Assembly (NCBI GenBank): GCA_041685045.1 | Contig: JAWLGP010000009.1 | Span: forward strand, 62,001-126,000 | Direction: 5' to 3' | Length of the DNA: 64,000 nt | Source of the DNA: Thiohalomonas sp041685045 | Lineage (GTDB): Bacteria; Pseudomonadota; Gammaproteobacteria; Thiohalomonadales; Thiohalomonadaceae | In this document: positions 50,151-59,046 of the stretch, piece by piece | Numbering within the stretch: the stretch's first letter is position 1 | Layout of the letters: the number at the start of each line of letters is the position of its first letter | Translations under genes and position numbers: made by a program | The notes under the pieces: model-generated | Database searches by the model: none | Told to the model about the DNA's origin: nothing | Seen by the model: only the letters and a program-made list of their open reading frames with translations

Positions 50151-50582
50151 TCACTGCCATTGCCGCAGCAATTCCGCGAGGCGCATCGGCGCGTCGTTGT
50201 CGTGGCCCATCTGCCACAACTCAATGGTTTGGGTGCCTTCGTTGAAGGCCTCGCGGCCGCGGGGTTTGAAGCGGGAATAGGCGAGGTCGGAAATGGCGGA
50301 TTCGACCTCGGCGCGGGTAAAGCCGATCTCCCGCAGGTAGTCGCTGGCCACCAGCACGAAGCCGCTCTCGTCCAGGCCGTGCTGCACGGCGGAATAACGT
50401 GCCGCGCCGAGGAAGTACATGAGCATGCCGTAGCGCCGGTAAATGTCGGTCGGTGTCGGCAGCGCCACATCCGAGCGCACGAAGCTGGCCTCGCGGAACA
50501 TCGCCAGATCGCGGCGGGCCGCCTCCATCGGACTGTCGCCGCCGAAACGGCGTGAGCGGAACAGGTCGCTGATCAATCCCAT
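50151..50582 (-). CDS. Hypothetical cytosolic protein
   Basis: 143 residues without signal peptide or membrane segments. Recognisable pieces are PMEAARRDLAMFREASFVRSD, DIYRRYGMLMYFLGAARYSA and DYLREIGFTRAEVESAISDLAY, predicted mostly helical. AAAGGA lies ten bases before the ATG. Divergent from the DUF488 gene 59 bases away. No family recognised. The ~215 bases between its end and the previous gene (49935-50150) show no features beyond weak similarity to an intergenic repeat (GGTGAGGAACGAACCG). Confidence 0.65.
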   Translation of the reverse strand: MGLISDLFRSRRFGGDSPMEAARRDLAMFREASFVRSDVALPTPTDIYRRYGMLMYFLGAARYSAVQHGLDESGFVLVASDYLREIGFTRAEVESAISDLAYSRFKPRGREAFNEGTQTIELWQMGHDNDAPMRLAELLRQWQ

Positions 50583-50641
50583 AACGATGCCATCCTTTGG
50601 CTATCAGGATAGCCGGCGGACAGCCGGGCTGGAGGCCTCCG

Positions 50642-51049
50642 ATGCAAATCCAGGTCAAGCGGGTCTATGAACCGCCGTCGCCAGACGACGGTACCCGGGT
50701 GCTGGTGGATCGCATGTGGCCGCGCGGCTTGAAAAAGGAGAGCGCCGCGATTGACCACTGGCTCCGTGAACTCGCGCCGAGCAGCGGACTGCGCCAGTGG
50801 TTCGGGCACCGAGCGGAGCGTTGGGACGGGTTCCGGCAACGCTACCAGGCCGAGCTGGAAGCGTTGCCGGACGCGGTCGCCACGCTAACGGAGCTGGCGC
50901 ACGACGGACCGCTGACCCTGCTCTACGCTGCCCGCGACGAGAATCACAACAACGCCGTAGCCTTGCGTGAGTACCTGGGACGCCACTGGGGCGTTTCCTC
51001 CTCCGCGAGGTCCACCCGGTGGCGGGGACAGTCGCCACGGGAGAGGTAG
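50642..51049 (+). CDS. DUF488 (YeaO-like) protein
   Basis: 135 residues; family signatures are VKRVYEPPSPDDGTRVLVDR, MWPRGLKKESAAIDHW and LTLLYAARDENHNNAVALREYL near the end. GGAGG lies six bases before the ATG. Family members are small cytosolic proteins of unknown biochemistry. The last ~25 codons run past the usual domain end and overlap, in the opposite direction, the end of the gene at 50944-51462. Confidence 0.88.
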   Translation: MQIQVKRVYEPPSPDDGTRVLVDRMWPRGLKKESAAIDHWLRELAPSSGLRQWFGHRAERWDGFRQRYQAELEALPDAVATLTELAHDGPLTLLYAARDENHNNAVALREYLGRHWGVSSSARSTRWRGQSPRER

Positions 51050-51462
51050 AGAAACACACCCAGCGCGATCAACAGGATGGCGGCACTGGTGACGATGGCG
51101 ACCGGATAGTAGAGGTTGCCGGCAAGGTCCAGCTGGCTGTACTTGATGGTCATCACCAGCCCTTCCAACACCATGGCGGTGGCCACCACCGCCACGAAGC
51201 GGGAGATGGTACGGCGCACCACGCCGTAGACATCCTCGTCCCGCTCTTCGCTCGCGTACTCCTTGCTGATCCCCACCGCGAGCTCGAAGGTGGCGAGCGA
51301 GATGAACGAGGTGTTCAGTGCCCGGATGAAGCCACTGATCAGCTCCTCGTGGCTGAACGCAGTGACGAACTGGAACAGGGCCAGTCCCGCCAGGGCGGCG
51401 GAAAGGGCGAAAAAAAGCAGCGCAAACAGAAGCGCCATGAAGACCTTGAAGCGATGAAGCAC
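50944..51462 (-). CDS. Membrane protein with two helix pairs, unknown function
   Basis: 172 residues from a GTG at 51462 with AGGGAGG seven bases upstream. Hydrophobic segments lie at about 8-35 (MALLFALLFFALSAALAGLA), around 50-65, 88-110 and 125-142; an acidic loop (SKEYASEERDEDVYG) separates them. The last ~35 residues are soluble, and their codons overlap those of the convergent DUF488 gene by 106 bases. Similar small proteins exist in gammaproteobacteria, but I cannot name the family. Confidence 0.7.
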   Translation of the reverse strand: MLHRFKVFMALLFALLFFALSAALAGLALFQFVTAFSHEELISGFIRALNTSFISLATFELAVGISKEYASEERDEDVYGVVRRTISRFVAVVATAMVLEGLVMTIKYSQLDLAGNLYYPVAIVTSAAILLIALGVFLYLSRGDCPRHRVDLAEEETPQWRPRYSRKATALL

Positions 51463-51500
51463 GGGTTTCCCTCCCCTTATAATTCGATTCCGGATGTAGT

Positions 51501-51551
51501 CAGGGTAAACGCATACTTGCATCGCTTTCGGGTGAGTATGCGTTTACCCTG
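51501..51551. repeat. 51-base hairpin element with 17-base perfect arms
   Basis: CAGGGTAAACGCATACT (51501-51517) and its exact reverse complement (51535-51551) enclose a 17-base loop. It lies between a minus-strand gene and the divergent inositol monophosphatase gene, 25 bases before the latter's ATG. A degenerate version occurs at 57531-57602. Confidence 0.8.
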
Positions 51552-51576
51552 CGGATGCAGTATAGGCGGGATTTCC

Positions 51577-52374
51577 ATGCGTGAAGAATTGGTACAGTTG
51601 CGCGACATCGTCGTGGCCGTCGCCCGCGACGAGCTGTTGCCCCGCTTTCGCCACAGCGGGGCGAGGGAGAAGGCCGACGGCAGTCTCGTGACCGAGGCGG
51701 ACACGGTGGCACAGGCCCGCATCGCCGAAGCCCTGGCCGCGCGTTGGCCCGGCGTGGGGTTGCTGGGTGAGGAGATGAGCGAGGCCGAACAGCAGCGTCT
51801 GCTCGCCTCCGGCACCGACCTGTGGCTGTTGGACCCGCTCGACGGCACCACCAACTTCGCCGCGGGCCTGCCGTACTTCGCCCCGTCAGTGGCACGGTTG
51901 CGCGATGGTGAGGTGGTATGGGGTGTGGTCTATGACCCGGTCCGCGACGAGTGTTTCTGCGCAGCGCGTGGCCATGGCGCTTGGCTGAACGGCAAGCCGC
52001 TGACGGCCGAGCCGCGGCTGCCACTGCATCAGGGCATCGGGCTGGTGGATTTCAAACGGCTGACGCCGGAGTTGGCGGCGCGGGTGGCCACGGCGCCGCC
52101 GTTCGCCTCGCAGCGCAACTTCGGCTCCGCCGCCCTCGACTGGTGCACGGTGGCCGCAGGTCGCGGCCATGTCTACCTGCACGGCCGGCAGAAGTTGTGG
52201 GATTACGCCGCCGGCTGGCTGATCCTCAACGAGGCGGGTGGCGCCAGCGGGACCCTGGAGGGCGAACCGGTGTTTCGCCCGGAGCTGGTGCCGCGTTCGG
52301 TGGCGGCGGCGGCGACCCCGGAACTGTTCGAGACCTGGATGCGATGGCTAAAACCGGTTGACGGCAAAGCGTGA
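51577..52374 (+). CDS. Inositol monophosphatase family protein
   Basis: 265 residues with both metal-binding signatures: WLLDPLDGTTNFAAGLPYFA (motif 1) and KLWDYAAGWLILNEAGG (motif 2); the upstream LGEEM also contributes a Glu ligand. Mg2+-dependent, Li+-sensitive sugar or inositol phosphate hydrolysis in the cytosol is the family activity. The ATG at 51577 gives the expected N-terminus; no clear Shine-Dalgarno is seen, perhaps because a hairpin repeat lies just upstream. Exact substrate unknown. Confidence 0.93.
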   Translation: MREELVQLRDIVVAVARDELLPRFRHSGAREKADGSLVTEADTVAQARIAEALAARWPGVGLLGEEMSEAEQQRLLASGTDLWLLDPLDGTTNFAAGLPYFAPSVARLRDGEVVWGVVYDPVRDECFCAARGHGAWLNGKPLTAEPRLPLHQGIGLVDFKRLTPELAARVATAPPFASQRNFGSAALDWCTVAAGRGHVYLHGRQKLWDYAAGWLILNEAGGASGTLEGEPVFRPELVPRSVAAAATPELFETWMRWLKPVDGKA

Positions 52375-52394
52375 CGCGTCATCCGTGATACTCC

Positions 52395-54929
52395 TTAACG
52401 TTTCATCCACAAAATCGCCGCACTCTCCCCAGGCACGTGTGCCGCCGGATGATGCGGCACGATCCGGGGCGTGTAGTGCCCTGCGGGCCGGTCTGCCGGG
52501 ACGGCGGCCTCGTAAAGGTAGCCGTTGACCGCGCCGGTCAGGGCGCGAACCCGGGTCATCGGGTAGATCAGCGGGGCTTCGCCCTCAAGCGATTCCGCGT
52601 ACAGTTCCACCCTGACCCGATCGGGGCCGAGGTCGTCCAGATACACCTGCACCGCAAAGCGGTGACCGTCCCGCCCGGTCTCGACCGTACTGTTGCCGAA
52701 GTGGAGTTGCCCCCAGTGGGCAAGGATGCTCTGGCGCCACTGCTCGATTTCGGCCCCCAGACCCTCGGCGCGTCGCCGGCACTCTGCATCCGCCGGCAAA
52801 TAGTAGGTCTCCAGGTACTCGCGCAGCATCCGATTGGTGGAGAAGCGCGGGGTCAGGCGCGCCATGCTCTCCCGCACCATGGTGACCCAGCGCCGCGGCA
52901 CGCCCTGTGCGTCGCGCTCGTAAAAGGCCGGAATGATCTCCTCTTCCAGCCGCTGGTAGAGCTGGTTGGCCTCGTGCCGGTCCCACTCCGGGTCGCTGTC
53001 GTGTTCACGGCGATCACCGAGCGCCCAGCCTACCGCCGGGTCGTAGGCCTCGGCCCACCAGCCATCGAGCTCGGAAAGGTTGAGACCGCCGTTGACCAGG
53101 ATCTTCATGCCACTGGTGCCGCTGGCCTCCCACGGCCGGCGGGGGGTGTTGAGCCAGAGGTCGACCCCCTGCACCAGTTCGGTCGCCAGACCAATGTCGT
53201 AGTCCTCCACGAACACCACCCGCCCGGCCACCTCGGGCCGGTGCATGAATTCGGTCCAGCGCCGGACCGAGCGCTTGCCGTCCTCGTCCTGCGGGTGCGC
53301 CTTACCTGCCACCACCAGTTGTAGCGGCCGTTGCGGATCGGTGAGCAGCCGAATCAGCCGCTCCGGGTCGGACAGCAGCAGTTCCGGACGTTTGTAGTTG
53401 GCGAAGCGGCGGGCAAACCCCACCGTCAGACAGTTCGCATCCAACCGTTCGGCGAACGCCTCGCTCAGATTGCGGTGCCGCCCGCGGGCCCGCTGCTGAC
53501 GCACCAGTCGGTGTCGCAACTGCTGAATGAGCTGACGCCGCTGACGGCTGCGAAACTCCCACAGGCTCTCGTCATCGACGACACGGAAGCGCTCCTCCAG
53601 CCACTCCACCGTTCCCAGCCAGCGCCCCTTGCCGCAGGTCTCCGTCCAGAGTCTGTCGGCCGCCGCCGAATCCCACGACGGCATGTGCACGCCGTTGGTC
53701 ACATGGCCGACCGGAATCTCGGCAGCGGGCCAATCGGGGAACAGCGGCTGGAAGATGGCGCGGCTCACGCTGCCGTGGAGAAGGCTGACACCGTTGGCCC
53801 GGCAGCAGCCGCGAATGGCGAAGTAGGCCATGTTGAACGGCTCCCCGTCATCGTCGCCGTTCAGGCGGCCGAGGGCCAGCAGCTCATTTACCTCGACCCC
53901 CAGGCGCCGGGCGTAGACGTTGAGGTATTGCGCCATCAGGTGCTGGGGGAAGCGGTCGAAAGCGGCTTCCACCGGGGTGTGGGAGGTGAAGACGTTGCCT
54001 GCCGCCGTGCTGCGCAAGGCGCTGGCGAAATCGGTGCCGTAACGCTCCATGAAGCTGTGGGCCCGCTCCAGAATCACGAAGGCGGCGTGCCCCTCGTTCA
54101 GGTGACAGACGTTGCAGCCGTAGCCGAGCGCCTTGAGCAGCCGCCAGCCGCCAATACCGAGGATCAGCTCCTGCTGCAGCCGCGTTTCCAGGTTGCCCCC
54201 GTACAGCTCCCCGGTGATGCCGCGATCCGAAGGGACGTTGAGCGGGTGATTGCTGTCGAGCAGGTAGAGCCGCGTCCGCCCCACATGCACCACCCAGCTG
54301 CGCAGGTAGAGGATGCGACCCGGCAGGGTCACCTCGATGCGCAGCCATTCGCCATCGGCGTCGCGCAGGGGCAGCGCCGGCAGCATGGTGGGGTCGTTGT
54401 AGGGATAAAAGGCCAGTTGCTCCCCGTCGGCATCGATTGCCTGCCGGAAATAGCCCTGTTGATAAAGCAGGCCGACCCCGACCAGCGGCACGCCGAGGTC
54501 GCTGGCCGTCTTGAGATGGTCCCCCGCCAGGATGCCGAGACCGCCCGAATAGATGGGCAGCGATTCGCCAAGGCCGAACTCCATGCTGAAGTAGGCCACG
54601 GTTCCAAGCTGATCGTGGCCGTGCTGCTGGCTGAACCAGGTATCTCCACCGTAGTACTCGGTGCGGGTATCGAGCAGATGGCGTAGTTCCGCCCGGAACG
54701 ACTGGTCCTGGGCCAGCTCTTCGAGGCGCCGGCGCGAGACGCTCTCCAGGATCAGCCAGGCGTTGCCGGTGGCGTTCCACAGTTCCGGCGCGATGGTCTC
54801 CCACAGCCGGTCGGCGGCATGGTTCCAGTTCCAGCGCAAATCCAGTGCGAGTTCCGCCAAACCGTGCAGTTCCGGCGGGACCTGGCGCGGCTGATACGCG
54901 GGGTTGGGGGTGGTACGGTCGTCGATCAT
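52395..54929 (-). CDS. glgP: Alpha-glucan (glycogen) phosphorylase
   Basis: 844 residues of the short bacterial/archaeal glucan phosphorylase group: an N-terminal DUF3417 domain (about 1-115, ALDLRWNWNHAADRLWE), YFSMEFGLGESLPIYSGGLG, the GNLETRLQQELILGIGG stretch and the PLP-lysine region EASGTSGMKILVNGGLNLSE. Releases glucose-1-phosphate from storage glucan using phosphate. Convergent with the inositol monophosphatase gene; no other glycogen genes are in the window. Divergent from tex. Confidence 0.95.
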   Translation of the reverse strand: MIDDRTTPNPAYQPRQVPPELHGLAELALDLRWNWNHAADRLWETIAPELWNATGNAWLILESVSRRRLEELAQDQSFRAELRHLLDTRTEYYGGDTWFSQQHGHDQLGTVAYFSMEFGLGESLPIYSGGLGILAGDHLKTASDLGVPLVGVGLLYQQGYFRQAIDADGEQLAFYPYNDPTMLPALPLRDADGEWLRIEVTLPGRILYLRSWVVHVGRTRLYLLDSNHPLNVPSDRGITGELYGGNLETRLQQELILGIGGWRLLKALGYGCNVCHLNEGHAAFVILERAHSFMERYGTDFASALRSTAAGNVFTSHTPVEAAFDRFPQHLMAQYLNVYARRLGVEVNELLALGRLNGDDDGEPFNMAYFAIRGCCRANGVSLLHGSVSRAIFQPLFPDWPAAEIPVGHVTNGVHMPSWDSAAADRLWTETCGKGRWLGTVEWLEERFRVVDDESLWEFRSRQRRQLIQQLRHRLVRQQRARGRHRNLSEAFAERLDANCLTVGFARRFANYKRPELLLSDPERLIRLLTDPQRPLQLVVAGKAHPQDEDGKRSVRRWTEFMHRPEVAGRVVFVEDYDIGLATELVQGVDLWLNTPRRPWEASGTSGMKILVNGGLNLSELDGWWAEAYDPAVGWALGDRREHDSDPEWDRHEANQLYQRLEEEIIPAFYERDAQGVPRRWVTMVRESMARLTPRFSTNRMLREYLETYYLPADAECRRRAEGLGAEIEQWRQSILAHWGQLHFGNSTVETGRDGHRFAVQVYLDDLGPDRVRVELYAESLEGEAPLIYPMTRVRALTGAVNGYLYEAAVPADRPAGHYTPRIVPHHPAAHVPGESAAILWMKR

Positions 54930-55040
54930 GATTTGAATTTCGCTTTGCTTTTACCGCAGGGGGCATCAGAGCACCGCTGAAAATCGCTTGTGCCGGTCAC
55001 GGCTACTTCCGACGGGGAGTATCGTTCGACATTCTCCGCC

Positions 55041-55080
55041 AAAGTCGGCGCCCCCGTGGCAACTATTTAGGGGGCGACTT
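55041..55080. promoter_or_regulatory. Inverted repeat between glgP and tex
   Basis: AAGTCG-GCG-CCCCC pairs with GGGGGCGACTT (11 pairs, three-base bulge) around a 15-base loop. It lies between divergent genes and has no T-tract, so it is more likely an operator or RNA structure in a glgP leader than a terminator. Confidence 0.4.
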
Positions 55081-55102
55081 CAGATACCGTTGGAAGTCAA
55101 GA

Positions 55103-55131
55103 TTTTCAGGGCGCCACTGGCTGTCTACAAT
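55103..55131 (+). promoter_or_regulatory. tex promoter
   Basis: TTTTCA (55103-55108) and TACAAT (55126-55131) are 17 bases apart. Transcription would start near 55138, 26 bases before the tex ATG. Confidence 0.6.
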
Positions 55132-55163
55132 CCCCCCGACCCACAGTAGCCACGAGTTGTTGC

Positions 55164-57476
55164 ATGAACATTTCCCAGCGCATTGCCGAAGAGCTCGGCG
55201 TCAAGTTTGGCCAGATCGAGGCGACGGTCGAACTGCTGGACGGTGGAGCCACCGTCCCGTTTATCGCCCGCTACCGCAAGGAGGCCACCGGCGGTCTCGA
55301 TGACGTCCAGCTTCGTCACCTGAATGAACGGCTCGGCTACCTGCGGGAACTGGAAGAGCGGCGGGCCACGGTGCTGAAGAGTATAGAGGAGCAGGGCAAA
55401 CTTACCCCTGAGTTGGGTAAGGCCATTGCCGAGGCCGACACCAAAACCCGCCTCGAAGACCTCTACCGGCCCTACATGCAGAAGCGTCGCACCAAGGCGC
55501 AGATCGCCCGTGAAGCCGGCCTGGAGCCGCTCGCCATCGGTCTGCTCGGCGACCCGACCCTCGACCCGCAGGCAGAGGCGGTCAATTACGTGGATGCCGA
55601 CAAGGGCGTGGCGGATGTGGCCGCCGCCCTGGAGGGCGCCCGCCAGATCCTGATGGAGCAGTTCGCCGAGGACGCCGAACTGGTGGGGCGCCTGCGCGAA
55701 TACCTGTGGGAGAACGCGCAGATCAAGTCGACCGCGGTGGCAGGCAAGGAGGAGGAGGGGGCCAAGTTCTCCGACTACTTCGACTATGCCGAGCCGCTCA
55801 AGGCGATCCCCTCGCATCGCGCCCTGGCGCTGTTCCGCGGCCGCAAGGAGGGGGTGCTGAACATGAACCTGGTGCTGCCGGAGGATGAGGCCGAGGGGCG
55901 CAGCCCGCTGGCGCCCTCGGTGGGTGAGCGCATGATCGCGGCCCACATCGGCATCGCCGATCAGGGGCGCCCGGCCGACAAGTGGCTGGCCGACACCGTG
56001 CGCTGGACCTGGCGGGTCAAGGTTCTCACTCACCTGGATACTGACTTGAAAGCGCGCCTGCGTGAGGCGGCTGAGGAGGAGGCGATCCAGGTCTTCGGTA
56101 AAAACCTGCACGACCTGTTGCTGGCCGCCCCGGCGGGCCCGCGTGCCACTCTGGGGCTCGACCCGGGCCTACGCACCGGGGTCAAGGTGGCGGTGGTGGA
56201 CCGTACCGGCAAGCTGGTGGATACCGCCACGATCTACCCCCACGCGCCCAGGAATCAGTGGGACCAGTCCATTGCCGAGCTGGCCAAGCTGGCGGCCAGG
56301 CATCAGGTGGATTTGGTGGCCATCGGCAACGGTACCGCCTCGCGGGAGACCGACCGGCTGGCGGCCGACCTCATGAAGCGCCACCCGGAACTGAAGCTCA
56401 GCAAGGTGGTGGTCAGCGAGGCGGGGGCCTCGGTCTACTCCGCTTCGGAGTTTGCCTCCAAGGAGCTGCCCGACCTCGACGTCTCCCTGCGCGGCGCCGT
56501 CTCCATCGCCCGTCGCCTGCAGGACCCGCTCGCCGAACTGGTCAAGATCGAGCCCAAGTCGATCGGCGTCGGCCAGTATCAGCACGACGTCTCCCAGGTG
56601 CGGCTGTCGCGCACCCTGGAGGCGGTGGTCGAGGACTGCGTAAACGCGGTCGGTGTCGACGTCAACACCGCATCGTCGGCCCTGTTGGCGCGGGTGGCGG
56701 GTCTCGGGCCGACCCTCGCGGCCAATGTGGTGGCGTACCGCGACCAGCACGGCACTTTCCAGAGTCGGCAGGAACTGCTGAAGGTGCCGCGGCTTGGCGA
56801 CAAGGCCTTCGAGCAGGCCGCCGGCTTCTTGCGCATCATGCAGGGGCCCAACCCGCTCGACGCCTCTGCCGTGCACCCGGAGGCCTACCCGGTGGTGCAA
56901 CGGATCATCGCCGAGAGCGGCCGTACGGTGGGCGAGTTGATCGGCGATAGTAAGTACTTGCGTTCGTTGAAGGCGGCCAATTTCACCGACGAACGCTTCG
57001 GCGAACCGACCGTACGTGACATCCTGGCGGAGATGGAGAAGCCGGGCCGCGACCCGCGCCCGGAGTTCAAGACCGCCGCCTTCAAGGAGGGGGTGGAGGA
57101 GATGAAGGACCTCGACCCCGGCATGATTCTGGAGGGGGTGGTGACGAACGTCACCAACTTCGGCGCCTTCGTCGACATCGGCGTACATCAGGACGGCCTG
57201 GTACACATATCGGCGCTCTCCGACAAGTTCGTCAAGGACCCGCGCGAGGTGGTCAAGGCCGGCGACCTGGTCAAGGTGAAGGTGATGGAGGTGGATCTCA
57301 AGCGCAAGCGCATTGGCCTCTCGATGCGCCTCACCGACGACGTGCGCGACACCGCCGCCGAGCGGCCGAAGGGCGGCGAACGCCGCCCCCAGGGCAAAGC
57401 ACGCCAGCCACAACGCAACGACCCGCCGGCCGGCGGCGCCATGGCCGAGGCCTTCGCGCGCCTGAAACGGGACTGA
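55164..57476 (+). CDS. tex: Tex/YhgF transcription accessory protein
   Basis: 770 residues, the family length. Order: helical N-terminal domain, YqgF RNase-H-like domain (about 325-450, LGLDPGLRTGVKVAVVDRTG), helix-hairpin-helix pair (about 495-565, NTASSALLARVAGLGPTLAA) and a C-terminal S1 RNA-binding domain (about 650-725, LEGVVTNVTNFGAFVDIGVH). Cytosolic nucleic-acid-binding protein needed for normal transcription and stress responses in several bacteria. No ribosome site stronger than GTTGTTGC precedes the ATG. Confidence 0.97.
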   Translation: MNISQRIAEELGVKFGQIEATVELLDGGATVPFIARYRKEATGGLDDVQLRHLNERLGYLRELEERRATVLKSIEEQGKLTPELGKAIAEADTKTRLEDLYRPYMQKRRTKAQIAREAGLEPLAIGLLGDPTLDPQAEAVNYVDADKGVADVAAALEGARQILMEQFAEDAELVGRLREYLWENAQIKSTAVAGKEEEGAKFSDYFDYAEPLKAIPSHRALALFRGRKEGVLNMNLVLPEDEAEGRSPLAPSVGERMIAAHIGIADQGRPADKWLADTVRWTWRVKVLTHLDTDLKARLREAAEEEAIQVFGKNLHDLLLAAPAGPRATLGLDPGLRTGVKVAVVDRTGKLVDTATIYPHAPRNQWDQSIAELAKLAARHQVDLVAIGNGTASRETDRLAADLMKRHPELKLSKVVVSEAGASVYSASEFASKELPDLDVSLRGAVSIARRLQDPLAELVKIEPKSIGVGQYQHDVSQVRLSRTLEAVVEDCVNAVGVDVNTASSALLARVAGLGPTLAANVVAYRDQHGTFQSRQELLKVPRLGDKAFEQAAGFLRIMQGPNPLDASAVHPEAYPVVQRIIAESGRTVGELIGDSKYLRSLKAANFTDERFGEPTVRDILAEMEKPGRDPRPEFKTAAFKEGVEEMKDLDPGMILEGVVTNVTNFGAFVDIGVHQDGLVHISALSDKFVKDPREVVKAGDLVKVKVMEVDLKRKRIGLSMRLTDDVRDTAAERPKGGERRPQGKARQPQRNDPPAGGAMAEAFARLKRD

Positions 57477-57483
57477 TTGAAGA

Positions 57484-57756
57484 TTGATCCGCGAAGGCAC
57501 GCAAATAAACGCGAATAAGGCCATTCGCAAGGGTGAACGCATACTCACAAAGGACTTACAACACGCCCACCACAGCCTTGATGTAAATATGAGTTTACCC
57601 TGCCATTCGCGTGTTGCGTGCATTGGCGGGACAGGTGGAGTAAACGCTGTCACTGGGCGCGGGTAATTGCCTACCCGTCGCCGGGCAGCAGAACGCAACG
57701 GAACACAAACTGTATTTTTATTTGCGTTCATTCGCGTTCATTTGCGGATCCCAACC
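57484..57756. repeat. Nested inverted-repeat element between tex and dinB
   Basis: Outer arms: GATCCGCGAAGGCACGCAAA (from 57486) is mirrored by a strand rich in TTTGCGTTCATTCGCGTTCA ending near 57752. Inside lies a degenerate copy of the hairpin at 51501 (GGGTGAACGCATACTCAC at 57531, GAGTTTACCCTG near 57591-57602). The whole gap from tex to dinB consists of this element; no gene is seen. Confidence 0.7.
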
Positions 57757-57758
57757 CA

Positions 57759-58925
57759 ATGACCCGCCAGATCATCCACGTCGACATGGACGCCTTCTTC
57801 GCCTCGGTGGAGGTGCGGGAGCGGCCGGAGCTGGCCGGCCAGCCGGTGATCGTGGGCGGCACCGCCCAGGCGCGAGGTGTCGTGGCGGCGGCCAGTTACG
57901 AGGCGCGCCGCTTTGGGGTCCACAGTGCCATGCCCACCGCTACCGCGCTGCGTCTGTGTCCGCAGGCGGTGCTGCTGCCACCGCGCCACGACTTCTACGC
58001 CGAGGTCTCCCGCGGCATCCATCAGGTATTCGAGCGTTACACGCCGGTGATCGAACCGCTGTCGCTGGACGAGGCGTTTCTCGAAGTGACCGGCAGCCTC
58101 CGCCTGTTCGGCTCGGCGGCGAAGATCGGCCGGCGCATCAAACGGGAGATTCGCGAAGAGCTAAACCTGGTCGCCTCGGTGGGGGTGGCCCCCAACAAGT
58201 TCCTGGCCAAGCTGGCCAGCGACATCGATAAACCGGACGGCTTCCGCGAGGTGCGGGAAGGGGAGGCGCGGGAGCTACTCGATCCGCTGCCGGTGACCCG
58301 GCTCTGGGGCGTCGGGCCGAAGGGGGCGAAAACGCTGGAGCGCCTCGGGATCCGCACCGTGGGGCAGCTGCGCGCCTATCCACCGCGGTTGTTGGCCCAG
58401 CACTTCGGCAGCGGCGGCGAACAGCTCTGGCGTTTGGCCCATGGCGAGGACGATCGCCCGGTGGTTCCCCTGCAGGAGGCGAAGTCCATCTCCAACGAGA
58501 CGACCTTCCCACGGGACGTCGAAGACCCGTCGACGCTGTGCGTCTGGCTCACGGACCTGGCCGAGCATGTCGGTTGGCGTCTGCGCGGCCACCACCTCAA
58601 GGGGCGGACCGTGACCATCAAGCTCCGCTTTTCCGACTTCAGCCTGATCACCCGCTCGATTACGCTGCCGGAGCCGACCGACGTCAGCACGGAGATCCGC
58701 GATTTTGCCCTGCGTCTCTATCGGGAGCGGGTCCCCCGCGGGCACCTGCCGGTGCGACTGGTGGGGGTCGGGATCAGCGGTTTCGCCGACAGCGGGCCGC
58801 TGCAACAGGGCCTTTTCACTGCCGAGCGGGAGCGGGACAGTCGTATCGACTCGCTGGTGGACGGTATTCGTTCCAAATTCGGCGCGACCGCGCTCAGACG
58901 TGGTCGGAAGCCCGGAGAATGCTGA
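57759..58925 (+). CDS. dinB: DNA polymerase IV (Y-family)
   Basis: 388 residues. Catalytic carboxylates are seen in IIHVDMDAFFASVEVRE and SLDEAFLEVTGS; RRIKREIREELNLVASVGVAPNKFLAK and a C-terminal little-finger domain follow. Error-prone translesion polymerase. The ATG at 57759 begins the conserved MTRQIIHVDMD; a longer in-frame reading back to 57618 lies inside the repeat element. No LexA box was recognised in the gap, which is filled by an inverted repeat. Confidence 0.95.
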   Translation: MTRQIIHVDMDAFFASVEVRERPELAGQPVIVGGTAQARGVVAAASYEARRFGVHSAMPTATALRLCPQAVLLPPRHDFYAEVSRGIHQVFERYTPVIEPLSLDEAFLEVTGSLRLFGSAAKIGRRIKREIREELNLVASVGVAPNKFLAKLASDIDKPDGFREVREGEARELLDPLPVTRLWGVGPKGAKTLERLGIRTVGQLRAYPPRLLAQHFGSGGEQLWRLAHGEDDRPVVPLQEAKSISNETTFPRDVEDPSTLCVWLTDLAEHVGWRLRGHHLKGRTVTIKLRFSDFSLITRSITLPEPTDVSTEIRDFALRLYRERVPRGHLPVRLVGVGISGFADSGPLQQGLFTAERERDSRIDSLVDGIRSKFGATALRRGRKPGEC

Positions 58926-59046
58926 ATCTGTGAGCGTTTCGGGAGGGCATGTGTGAACACTGTCAAAGGGGTAGCAGCTAGACAACGCTAGGCTAACTAC
59001 AAAGCGTTGGACAAACGTCGCTTATGGACGAATCAGGGCTGCCATC

